28,082 nt of DNA from positions 1 to 28,082 of the forward strand of contig HF986681.1 in assembly GCA_000433175.1 (NCBI GenBank). The letters are read 5' to 3'. How positions within the stretch are numbered: the stretch's first letter is position 1; each line of letters starts with the position of its first letter. Below are positions 7,149 through 14,303 of the stretch, piece after piece. Both the position numbers and the translations under genes were made by a program. The stretch comes from Prevotella sp. CAG:1058 (lineage in GTDB: Bacteria; Bacteroidota; Bacteroidia; Bacteroidales; Bacteroidaceae). The notes beneath the pieces are model-generated. The model made no database searches and was not told the DNA's origin. It worked only from the letters and a program-made list of their open reading frames with translations.

Positions 7149-7508
7149 TCAGTCGATGTCGCGCAGTTTGGTTAGTTTTGCATCTTCCCACAGATTTTCC
7201 AAATTATAGTATTCCCTGTCTTCAGGTAAGAATATGTGGACCATCACGTCCGTATAGTCCATGGCCACCCAATGTGAATGGCCTAAACCTACCACGTGCA
7301 CAGGTTTTTCGCCTGTATCAATCCTTGTAGTTTCTTCTACTGAGTCGGTGATTGCTTCGACTTGCGACGGGGAGTTGCCTTGGCAAATGATAAAATAATG
7401 GCAAATAGTGCCCTCTATACCGCTCAAGTCGGCTATGACTATGTTAGAGCCTTTTTTTTCTTGAATACCTTTTGTTATTGTCTCGACTAATTTTTTTACT
7501 TGTTCCAT
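7149..7508 (-). CDS. rsfS: Ribosomal silencing factor RsfS (119 aa)
   Basis: RsfS/Iojap proteins bind ribosomal protein L14 of the 50S subunit and block joining with 30S in starvation. The sequence has the family landmarks: NIVIADLSGIEG near residue 22, YFIICQGNSPSQVEAI, then GHSHWVAMDYTDVMVHIFLP and REYYNLENLWEDAK. The length is normal. It is the first gene of the rsfS-ftsH-cdsA cluster and has a promoter about 100 bases upstream, so it probably leads the transcript. The role in ribosome silencing is by homology. Confidence 0.95.
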   Translation of the reverse strand: MEQVKKLVETITKGIQEKKGSNIVIADLSGIEGTICHYFIICQGNSPSQVEAITDSVEETTRIDTGEKPVHVVGLGHSHWVAMDYTDVMVHIFLPEDREYYNLENLWEDAKLTKLRDID

Positions 7509-7604
7509 TAAAAAGATGAAGTGTTGTTAATGTAAAAATCTTGACTCATGCAGGACTCGTGTAATGCTTTGATTACTTGCTTGCTGTATGCGTCGTTTCT
7601 TATG

Positions 7605-7633
7605 CAAAGGTACATTGATTTATTGTAAAACAA
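7605..7633 (-). promoter_or_regulatory. Promoter of the rsfS-ftsH(-cdsA) cluster
   Basis: The complement of 7605-7612 is TACCTTTG, a full -7 match, with TTG (complement of 7631-7633) 18 bases upstream. Transcription would start near 7598, leaving a leader of about 90 bases before rsfS. Confidence 0.7.
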
Positions 7634-7684
7634 TGATAAAGGCCGGTTATTTTGAGTTTTTTTAGAAAAAAGTTGGGAAAAATG

Positions 7685-7714
7685 TTGTCAGTTAAAAAAA
7701 AATGCGTACCTTTG
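7685..7714 (+). promoter_or_regulatory. Promoter of tRNA-Gln
   Basis: TTG at 7685-7687 and TACCTTTG at 7707-7714 are separated by exactly 19 bases, an ideal Bacteroidetes promoter. The start would be near 7721, about 38 bases before the mature tRNA. It is back to back with the rsfS promoter. Confidence 0.8.
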
Positions 7715-7758
7715 CACTCGCAAAACAGAAATAAAGACTTTCTGATTAAGCAGAACAT

Positions 7759-7829
7759 TGGGATATGGTGTAATGGTAACACTACAGATTCTGGTCCTGT
7801 CATTCCTGGTTCGAATCCGGGTATCCCAA
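7759..7829 (+). tRNA. tRNA-Gln (anticodon CTG)
   Basis: A complete cloverleaf is visible. The acceptor arms TGGGATA (7759-7765) and TATCCCA (7822-7828) pair perfectly. The D stem is GTGT/ACAC with a GG-containing loop. The anticodon arm is ACAGA-TTCTGGT-CCTGT with CTG at 7791-7793. The T arm is CCTGG-TTCGAAT-CCGGG. The last anticodon-stem pair (7788 with 7796) is an A-C mismatch. CCA is not encoded: the bases after the discriminator A are CTT. CTG reads CAG codons for glutamine. Confidence 0.95.
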
Positions 7830-7835
7830 CTTACT

Positions 7836-7876
7836 AAAGAGTTATCTTAAAACTAAGATAACTCTTTATTTTTTTG
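7836..7876 (+). terminator. Terminator of tRNA-Gln
   Basis: AAAGAGTTATCTT (7836-7848) and AAGATAACTCTTT (7855-7867) form a perfect 13-bp stem with a 6-base loop, followed by ATTTTTTTG. This is a clear intrinsic terminator 6 bases after the tRNA. Confidence 0.9.
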
Positions 7877-8038
7877 TTTGCTATATCACTGTGCCCTTCT
7901 TGCAAGTGATAATCATTGGATTAATGTGTTACATTTGGTTAATGTGATTGTTTTAAATGTCATATTTTATGGTATTTAATATTTTTACGCGTTCGGTTTT
8001 CCGTTTGATTGCGGTTTATTGTTTGATGTCTCGTGTAA

Positions 8039-8184
8039 GACTTTCAGTTCGGTGCGCCTCATGCCTACATCCTAATTAAGGTGAAATTGAAGAGGGGGAT
8101 ATGTACCGCGACGTTACGGGCATTTATTACAGTGGCGACGGAGAGGTGGAAGTGACAAGCTTCGAGCTGAGAAACCTCGACTGA
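8039..8184 (+). pseudogene. Decayed 3' end of a coding gene, ahead of the glycosidase
   Basis: From 8101 a frame with the GC-rich codon style of the neighbours reads MYRDVTGIYYSGDGEVEVTS and ends FELRNLD at a TGA (8182-8184). A second frame from 8039 reads DFQFGAPHAYILIKVKLKRG up to a run of five Gs (8094-8098). Joining them by a one-frame shift at that G run would give one continuous protein end, with beta-strand-like alternation suggestive of a C-terminal beta-sandwich of a secreted carbohydrate enzyme. Upstream of 8039 nothing coding is seen, so most of the gene is gone. The rest of the 7877-8251 gap is AT-rich, with one TACATTTG (7930-7937) as a possible -7 element but no matching -33. 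Confidence 0.5.
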
Positions 8185-8251
8185 TTTCGTCTTGTCGTGT
8201 ATGTTCTAAAGTAAAAAATAAAGCATAATCTTAAATTGTCAAATCAATAAT

Positions 8252-9856
8252 ATGAAACGACTTGTTTTCTTTTTGTTGTCAATATTCGTCGCATCAGGAC
8301 TTCGCGCAGCCGACAAGGTCGCGCGTTGGGGACGCTATGAGGTAAGCATCAAGGCCGACGTCAAGGGTAATCCGTTTGACGTGGAGCTGTCTGCCGTGTT
8401 CACGGGGCCTGACACTACGTTCACTGTGCGCGGTTTTTACGATGGCCGTGGTGTATTCAAAGTGAGGTTCATGCCATGCAAGACCGGTAAATGGTCGTAT
8501 GTTACGCATTCAAAGGTGTCAGAGCTCGACGGACGTAAGGGCGGTTTCGAGTGCGTACCTGCTGGCGAAGGCAACCACGGTCCCGTGGCAACCGACGGTG
8601 CATACGGCTTCAAGTATGGCGACGGAAAGCGCTATTATCCCGTAGGCACGACGTCGTACGACTGGATGCACGCCGTCGGCGACTATCCGCAGCGCACGCT
8701 CCGCTCGCTCGAAAAGGCTGGTTTCAACAAGATAAGGATGCTGCTCATGGTGCAAAACTTCGACTTCGGTTATCCCGAACCGTCGCTTTATCCGTTCGAG
8801 TTGAAAGGCAAGGGCCGGGACAAGGACGGCAAGACAGTGTTCGAGTGGGACTACACACGCTTCAACCCCGAATATTTCGCCCACGTGGAGCGCTGCATCG
8901 ACAGTCTGGCGGCTATTGGCGTTGAGGCCGATGTAGTGCTGTTCCACCCTTACGACGACGGCCGTTGGAATTTCGACAAGATGCCCATGGACGTCAACCT
9001 GCGTTACGTCGAGTACGTGGTGGCGCGTCTCGGGGCATTCCGTAACGTTTGGTGGTCTCTGGCTAACGAGTACGACTTCCTCCGCCATTTGGAAATAGCA
9101 GACTGGGACAAGATTACGCGTGCCGTTGTCGACAACGACCCGTACTCGCACCTATGCTCAATCCACAGCTATACGGCGAAGTATTACAAGTATTGGATGC
9201 CTGAATACACCCACGCAAGCATACAGGACCAGGCACCGGTGGAGGGCTTCGGCCGCGCCGCCACGGTCAGGAACATTTACAAGAAGCCTGTAATATTCGA
9301 CGAAGTGTGCTACGAGGGCAACATGGACAACCGCTGGGGCAGCCTTAGCGGCCAGGAGCTGCTCTACCGCATGTGGCAGGGCTTGATGGCCGGTACTTAC
9401 GTTACGCACGGCGAATGCTACATGGCCGGGCCTACCGACTACTCGCGCGACTTCCTCGCGGTAGGCGGCGAGTTCCAGGGCGAGTCGTGGAAACGTATAA
9501 AATTCATGCGTGGAATCCTCGAAGCCATGCCCGGTCCGTTGCAGCTTTGCGACAACAGCTGGGATCCTTACACGTCGTCGGCGGACGAGAATTATTATAT
9601 GGTCTATCTTGGAAAGGAAATATCGCACGAGTGGACGTTTGACCTGCCTGTGAAAAACGCCATGTACCCGAGGCTGAAAGAGGGTGTGCGCTTCAAGGTT
9701 GAGATAATAGACACATGGAACATGACCATAACCGAAGTGCCGGCGGTATTCGAGACAACGGCTCCTGTGCGCGACCGTGTGTACGACAAGAACCATGGCA
9801 AGGTGGTGTTGCCCGACACTCCGTACCTGTTGTTAAGGATAACCGGTGTTGAATGA
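8252..9856 (+). CDS. Secreted DUF5060/DUF4038 glycoside hydrolase (534 aa)
   Basis: A signal peptide (MKRLVFFLLSIFVASGLRA, cleavage near residue 20) is followed by a DUF5060 beta-sandwich (about 22-100), a DUF4038 TIM-barrel (about 105-400) and a C-terminal beta domain of the DUF5605 kind. In the barrel, E273 in SLANEYD has the Asn-Glu pair typical of the acid/base of clan GH-A enzymes, and E351 in VIFDEVCYEG is the likely nucleophile. Relatives act on plant polysaccharide side chains or pectin fragments, but the exact substrate cannot be told. It has no SusC/SusD partners here; a decayed gene end lies just upstream, so it may be the remainder of a larger sugar-use locus. The start is chosen because the signal peptide begins at this ATG. 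Confidence 0.85.
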   Translation: MKRLVFFLLSIFVASGLRAADKVARWGRYEVSIKADVKGNPFDVELSAVFTGPDTTFTVRGFYDGRGVFKVRFMPCKTGKWSYVTHSKVSELDGRKGGFECVPAGEGNHGPVATDGAYGFKYGDGKRYYPVGTTSYDWMHAVGDYPQRTLRSLEKAGFNKIRMLLMVQNFDFGYPEPSLYPFELKGKGRDKDGKTVFEWDYTRFNPEYFAHVERCIDSLAAIGVEADVVLFHPYDDGRWNFDKMPMDVNLRYVEYVVARLGAFRNVWWSLANEYDFLRHLEIADWDKITRAVVDNDPYSHLCSIHSYTAKYYKYWMPEYTHASIQDQAPVEGFGRAATVRNIYKKPVIFDEVCYEGNMDNRWGSLSGQELLYRMWQGLMAGTYVTHGECYMAGPTDYSRDFLAVGGEFQGESWKRIKFMRGILEAMPGPLQLCDNSWDPYTSSADENYYMVYLGKEISHEWTFDLPVKNAMYPRLKEGVRFKVEIIDTWNMTITEVPAVFETTAPVRDRVYDKNHGKVVLPDTPYLLLRITGVE

Positions 9857-9894
9857 CGTTTAGTCATGAAAAGGCTGTAAACATGCCTTGTTGC

Positions 9895-9982
9895 AAAAGG
9901 TTACCTTTTATCCCATGAAAGGTAACCTTTTACATGCTAAAAGGCGGCATTTCGCATTGCGAAATGCCGCCTTTTGTATTTC
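9895..9982. repeat. 22-bp periodic repeat array B (4 units, two hairpins)
   Basis: Units start at 9895, 9917, 9939 and 9961, exactly 22 bp apart, with cores AAAAGGTTACCTTTT, GAAAGGTAACCTTTT, AAAAGGCGGCATTT and GAAATGCCGCCTTTT. Units 1 and 2 are complementary over 14 bases; units 3 and 4 form a perfect 18-bp inverted repeat (9939-9956 and 9958-9975) around one base. The second hairpin ends in TTTTG and could act as a terminator for the glycosidase. The array lies between two convergent genes. Confidence 0.85.
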
Positions 9983-10161
9983 ATCCGTTTTCTGCCCGTT
10001 TTCATACACTAAACAGGGTGGCCGGTCGTTAGGTACGGTTGGATTTTTTATTCGCTGTCATGCCGGTTGCCACATGGCTGTTAGCGGTCTCTTGTTAGAT
10101 TAAAATCCGCTTGTTGTGCGTGGCCGCATGGCAGATGGGGATATTGTTGTTACTGCCGGAC

Positions 10162-10833
10162 TTACTTGCATTTCTTGTACCATTCGAGCAGAGTACCTCT
10201 TGGCACACCGTTCCTTACAGCCTCGTCGAGCGCATTTTTTGCATCCTTCTTCCTGTTTAGAAGAATCAGGATTTCGACTTTTGACACGAATAGGTCGCTG
10301 TTTTTAGGGTCTCTTTTTATTGCTTCGTCCAGGTCGTACAGTGCAGCGTCGTAGGCTTTCATGTTTTTCTCTATTTCCGCCCTTGCTTCGTAGACTATGC
10401 TGCTGTCCGGATACAGCTCGATAAGGGTGCTTGTTTCATTGAGTGCGTCGATGTTGCGGTCCAGCTTCGTGTATGTATAAGCGAGCCCCAGGCGTGCCTC
10501 CATGTTGCGTGGCGACATGCTTACGAATCTTTCGTAGTCGTTCTTTGCAAGCTCATGCCGGCGCAGGTTGTTGTTGGCGTAAGCCCTGTAATACAGGGCC
10601 GACAGGTTGTTGTTGTCTTTTGTCAGTATGTCGTTGCATGTCCTTATGGCGTCTTCCCATTCGAGCAGTTGCAGGTTGACGGCTGCTTTGCCGAGTTGCA
10701 GCTCCAGCGAGTCTGGGTATAGCGCGGCCTGGCGGTTAAGGGTCTTGAGCGAATCGCGCCATTGTGTGAACGTCTGCGCACATGTCAATGTGGTTGATAA
10801 GAGAAGGAATGAGAATAAAATAAGATGCCTCAT
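10162..10833 (-). CDS. Exported TPR-repeat protein (223 aa)
   Basis: The first 20 residues (MRHLILFSFLLLSTTLTCAQ) are a signal peptide. The rest is a run of about five tetratricopeptide repeats, seen as the recurring pattern of small and aromatic residues: ALYYRAYANNNLRRHELAKN, ARLGLAYTYTKLDRNIDALN, VYEARAEIEKNMKAYDAALY and so on, ending WYKKCK. TPR proteins are scaffolds for protein-protein contact; the partner is unknown and nothing enzymatic is visible. It sits in the periplasm or on the outer-membrane face. It follows the DUF349 gene on the same strand, but a strong hairpin separates the two. No full-match promoter is seen in the short space upstream. The stretch 9983-10161 beyond its 3' end holds nothing recognisable. 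Confidence 0.85.
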   Translation of the reverse strand: MRHLILFSFLLLSTTLTCAQTFTQWRDSLKTLNRQAALYPDSLELQLGKAAVNLQLLEWEDAIRTCNDILTKDNNNLSALYYRAYANNNLRRHELAKNDYERFVSMSPRNMEARLGLAYTYTKLDRNIDALNETSTLIELYPDSSIVYEARAEIEKNMKAYDAALYDLDEAIKRDPKNSDLFVSKVEILILLNRKKDAKNALDEAVRNGVPRGTLLEWYKKCK

Positions 10834-10862
10834 TTTTCAGTGAAGTGTGGTTATAAATAAAA

Positions 10863-10925
10863 AGTTAAGGATTAAGAAAAATATTCATACGGCAATGAAC
10901 CGGTACATTTTCTTAATCCTTAACT
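10863..10925 (-). terminator. Terminator after the DUF349 gene
   Basis: AGTTAAGGATTAAGAAAA (10863-10880) and TTTTCTTAATCCTTAACT (10908-10925) are exact 18-bp inverted copies around a 27-base loop. On the minus strand the stem is followed by TTTTATTTATA, a good U tract. The stem is unusually long and the loop unusually large. Confidence 0.8.
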
Positions 10926-10949
10926 CATGATAATTAATTCCTGATTGAC

Positions 10950-12815
10950 TTAGCCGTTGTTCTCGGCATCGATAGCCTTGATTTTCTCGTGTACGAGATT
11001 CAGTTCGTCTTTCAGCTTCTGCACCTTGCGGTTCATCTCGTCTATGAGCGAGTTGCCTTTTTTGCTTGAGGCGTTGAGGAAACCGATGTTGTTCTCGTAT
11101 GTCTGGATCTCCTGCTTTAATGACTCATAACGGCGCATCATCCGGGCTCGTTCGTTGTCAAGTGCATCCACACCCTTTTCAGCTACGTTCTTCAGGTTAT
11201 TCCTGAACTTGTCCAAGCGGCGGCGTGCTGTCGAGATGTTAAGCTCCTTATAGAGTTTGTCGAGTATGTCGTGATACTCTTTGTAGAGCTTGTCTTTTTC
11301 CTTGAAAGGCACGTGCCCGATTGCATTATACTCGTCAACGAGGTTGCGTACTTTCTCCTGGATATTGTCTTCTGTACCTTCTGCCAGGGCCTTGAGCTTT
11401 TCGATGATGCTTCTCTTGTTTTCAAGGTTGGTTCGTTCCTCGTTGCGTGTGCCGGCGTTTGCGCTGTTGCGTGCGTCGAAGAAGTGGTTGCAAGCGGTGA
11501 GGAAATCGTTCCAAAGTTTATCGCCGAGCTTTTTCGGTACCATGCCGATAGTCTTCCATTCTTTCTGCAGGGCTATCAGTTTGTCGCTGGTCGACTTCCA
11601 GTCGGTACTGTCTTGCAGAGCCTGTGCCTGCTCTACGAGTGCTTTCTTCTTCTCCGCGTTTTCAGAGAACTGCTGCTTCATGTTCTTGAAATATTCGGCC
11701 TTTTTGCCGAAGAATTCGTCGCAGGCGGCACGGAAGCGCTCGAATATCTTAACATTCATCTTCTGCGGGGCGAAGCCTATGGTCTTCCATTCGGCCTGGA
11801 TGGCTATGATTTCCTTGGTCTTCTTATCCCATTCTGATGCGTTCTTAATGTCAGTTTTTGCAATTTCCTCCACCTTTTCGCATAAAGCAGTCTTGCTGGC
11901 AAGGTTGTCTTCCTCTTTTGAACGCAGTTCCTCGAAATGCTGTTGGTGGCGTTTGTTTATTACGGTTGACGCAGCCTTGAAGCGTGCCCATATTTCTTCG
12001 CGCAACTCTTTTGCCACAGGACCTGTCTCGCGGTACTCCTGATGCAGTTTCTGAAGTTGGTGGAATGCACTTATAACATCGCTTTCCTCTGACAATTTTT
12101 CTGCTGCTTCGCAGAGACGTACCTTTATTTCAAGGTTCTTTTTAAAGTCGTATTCGCGTGCCTCGCTGTTCAGTTTCAGCAAGTCGTAATACTGTTCTAC
12201 GTAAAGCTGGTAGTTGCGCCACAGTTCATTAGCCTTCTCGGCAGGGACAAGCTTTATTTCTTTCCATTCCTGCTGTAGCTTCTTGAACTCCTGGTATGAC
12301 TTGTTCGCCTCGTCGGGCGATGTTATCATGGCCTTTATTTTCTCAATAATGTCGAGCTTCTTCTTCAGGTTTGTTTGTTTTTCCTGTTCTTGTTCCAAGA
12401 ATATTTTGGCTCGTTTCTCTTTTATTATGCTCATTTCGGCCTTGAATTCCTCTTCATCTGCATCGGGCAGCACCTTGTAGCTTTCAGGGTCGCCGCCGGC
12501 TTCGATGTAAGCCTTCATCTCAGCTTCCCTTTCGGCAAAGTGCAATTTGTAAAAAGCAGTTTTGAGGTAGTCAATCTCGTCTTTCTTTGGAGAGTCGTCA
12601 TTGTGTGCAATCTCCTTCATTCTTTCGATTACCTCTTTTTTGCTTTTATAAACTTTCCTTTGTTCTGACGAATCGGATTCAACAGGAGAAATTTCTTCTG
12701 TCTCACTTACCAGGGCTGTGTTTTCGTCTCCCTGATTGCTGTTTGCAGCCTGTGCGGCGTTCTGCATTTCTTCCGTCATTTCTTGACCGAGAGTGTTTTC
12801 TTGAGGGTCCATCAT
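10950..12815 (-). CDS. DUF349-repeat protein (621 aa)
   Basis: The protein is built of successive DUF349 units of about 75 residues, each with the pattern of a tryptophan and W-K spacing: LQQEWKEIKLVPAEKANELW, WKTIGFAPQKMNVKIFERFR, LQKEWKTIGMVPKKLGDKLW and similar. The N-terminal ~65 residues are acidic and of low complexity (Q, E, S rich). The C-terminus (from about 540) is a long coiled coil ending LVHEKIKAIDAENNG. No enzyme motif is visible and there is no signal peptide, so it is cytoplasmic. DUF349 proteins are widespread in Bacteroidetes and of unknown role. A promoter candidate lies ~160 bases upstream. Confidence 0.85.
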   Translation of the reverse strand: MMDPQENTLGQEMTEEMQNAAQAANSNQGDENTALVSETEEISPVESDSSEQRKVYKSKKEVIERMKEIAHNDDSPKKDEIDYLKTAFYKLHFAEREAEMKAYIEAGGDPESYKVLPDADEEEFKAEMSIIKEKRAKIFLEQEQEKQTNLKKKLDIIEKIKAMITSPDEANKSYQEFKKLQQEWKEIKLVPAEKANELWRNYQLYVEQYYDLLKLNSEAREYDFKKNLEIKVRLCEAAEKLSEESDVISAFHQLQKLHQEYRETGPVAKELREEIWARFKAASTVINKRHQQHFEELRSKEEDNLASKTALCEKVEEIAKTDIKNASEWDKKTKEIIAIQAEWKTIGFAPQKMNVKIFERFRAACDEFFGKKAEYFKNMKQQFSENAEKKKALVEQAQALQDSTDWKSTSDKLIALQKEWKTIGMVPKKLGDKLWNDFLTACNHFFDARNSANAGTRNEERTNLENKRSIIEKLKALAEGTEDNIQEKVRNLVDEYNAIGHVPFKEKDKLYKEYHDILDKLYKELNISTARRRLDKFRNNLKNVAEKGVDALDNERARMMRRYESLKQEIQTYENNIGFLNASSKKGNSLIDEMNRKVQKLKDELNLVHEKIKAIDAENNG

Positions 12816-12973
12816 GTCATTCTTTATTAGTAGGCAAGTTTTTCAGTTTTCAAGTCTGTCAGCTGCAAATATTGCCATTACATTAAATTATGTGTCGATA
12901 TGGCTTTATTTGTCAGCTTATGCCTTGTCTGCTTGTCACATGTTTCTTGTGTCTTGTTACTTATTATTGTTTG

Positions 12974-13006
12974 CAAACTTAATTAAAAATATTGTATTTC
13001 AGCAAA
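12974..13006 (-). promoter_or_regulatory. Candidate promoter of the DUF349 gene
   Basis: The complement of 12974-12981 is TAAGTTTG, with TTTG (complement of 13003-13006) 21 bases upstream. The start would be near 12966, with a leader of about 150 bases. A second -7-like AATATTTG occurs nearer the gene, near 12872-12880. Confidence 0.5.
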
Positions 13007-13035
13007 CAAAATTAGGAAATTTTCTATTTTTCATT

Positions 13036-13962
13036 CTAAATGAGCCGTTTATGGCGGAAAATCCACCATGAAATACCTGAAATTAACGCAGATACGACTA
13101 TCGCGATAAGAAAACCGAACTTATTGCCTTCCATACCGTTGGTAAGGTTCATTCCAAATATGCTGGCAATCAACGTCGGGAACATCAGTATGATGGATAC
13201 TGACGTAAGTGTACGCATCACTGTATTCATGTTGTTGTTGATGATGCTCGAATAAGTGTCCATCGTTGATTCCAGGATGTCCGAGTATATGTTGGTGGTT
13301 TCGCGCGCCTGGCTCATCTCGATGTTTACGTCTTCGATGAGGTCGGCGTCGAGTTCGTCCACTTGCAGCTTGAATTTCAGCTTGGCCAGCAGGTTTTCAT
13401 TGCCACGGATTGATGTAATGAAATAAGTCAGCGAGTCTTGCAGGCGCGACAGGCCTATAAGCGACTCGTTGTTCACTTCACGGTCAAGATTGCGTTTGGC
13501 CTTTTCAATAAGACTGTTTATTTGCTTCAGCCGTTTCAGGTACCATACGGCTGAAGACAGGAACAGGCGGAAAATCATATCCACGTAGTCTGTGAATCCT
13601 TCGCCACGCTTCTGCTGGTAGCTTACGAAGTCAATCATCATGTTTGTTTCGTGGAAGCAGACGGTTATGGTTACGTCGCGTTTGTGGATTATGCCGAGGG
13701 GGACGGTTGTATACGGCGTACGTGAACGTATCTCCTTGACAAACGGGATACGCAGGATTATGAGCATCCAACCGTCATCGTATTCGTAACGGGCGCGCTC
13801 GTCGTTATCGCTGATGTCTGATAGGAAATAGTCGGGAATCTTGAATTCTTCTTCCAGAAGCCGCTGGTCGTCTTCAGTCGGGCATGTCACTTGTATCCAG
13901 CAGTTCGGCTCCCATTGGCCAATCTGCTTAAGTCCATTGTTGGTATTCCAGTATGTTCTCAT
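13036..13962 (-). CDS. corA: CorA-family magnesium/cobalt transporter (308 aa)
   Basis: The large N-terminal part is cytoplasmic and mixed alpha/beta, with a long helix around residues 150-240 (LKRLKQINSLIEKAKRNLD and onward). Two membrane helices are at the C-terminus, TSVSIILMFPTLIASIFGMN and FLIAIVVSALISGISWW. The GMN motif, essential for ion selection in CorA, is intact and is followed by LTNGMEG. Such proteins form pentameric channels for Mg2+ or other divalent ions. The start is placed at 13962 because GGAGG (complement of 13971-13975) lies 8 bases upstream of this ATG. A frame extension to a TTG at 13977 would include that ribosome-binding site in the coding region and is less likely. 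Confidence 0.93.
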   Translation of the reverse strand: MRTYWNTNNGLKQIGQWEPNCWIQVTCPTEDDQRLLEEEFKIPDYFLSDISDNDERARYEYDDGWMLIILRIPFVKEIRSRTPYTTVPLGIIHKRDVTITVCFHETNMMIDFVSYQQKRGEGFTDYVDMIFRLFLSSAVWYLKRLKQINSLIEKAKRNLDREVNNESLIGLSRLQDSLTYFITSIRGNENLLAKLKFKLQVDELDADLIEDVNIEMSQARETTNIYSDILESTMDTYSSIINNNMNTVMRTLTSVSIILMFPTLIASIFGMNLTNGMEGNKFGFLIAIVVSALISGISWWIFRHKRLI

Positions 13963-14092
13963 TTGCAAATCCTCCAAAAAATGTTTAACTAAGTGGGGAA
14001 GATTTACTTAAGAGCATACTTCCTCACGTTACAAGCACATTTTTTCCGCGTGATAATCGTCCATAAAAGTTTTAATTTTCCGTTTTGCGCTG

Positions 14093-14123
14093 CAAAGATA
14101 GTGCAAGTCGGTTGAAAAACAAA
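14093..14123 (-). promoter_or_regulatory. Promoter of corA
   Basis: The complement of 14093-14100 is TATCTTTG, and TTTG (complement of 14120-14123) lies exactly 19 bases upstream, an ideal spacing. The transcript would start near 14085 with a leader of about 120 bases before the ATG at 13962. Confidence 0.8.
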
Positions 14124-14207
14124 ATAAAACTGTTGAAAAGAGTTTTAATTTTGTTTTTCCAGATGTGTTTTTATTAGGTTTGACTGATTGGAAAAACTGA
14201 AAACAGC

Positions 14208-14262
14208 CAGGCCATCATCCTAAGAAGTGCCGTAAGCATTACTTCTTGTGGATGATGGCCTG
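14208..14262 (-). terminator. Terminator of the surface lipoprotein gene
   Basis: CAGGCCATCATCC (14208-14220) pairs with GGATGATGGCCTG (14250-14262), with an inner stem AAGAAGT/ACTTCTT and a 12-base loop: 20 pairs with a small internal bulge. On the minus strand it is followed by GCTGTTTTCAGTTTTTCC. It lies 42 bases after the stop of the lipoprotein gene and upstream of the corA promoter. Confidence 0.85.
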
Positions 14263-14303
14263 TTGATATGCCCTATCCGGCTGGACGTAAGGGCGGTGGT
14301 TGG

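Noticed and set aside
8519..9151. Minus-strand frames opposite the glycosidase (210 and 212 codons)
   Set aside because: They are shadows of the glycosidase gene, without a start context, promoter or recognisable domain.
13963..13977. A five-codon extension of corA to a TTG start
   Set aside because: GGAGG lies inside this extension at the right distance for the ATG at 13962, so the extension is the ribosome-binding region.
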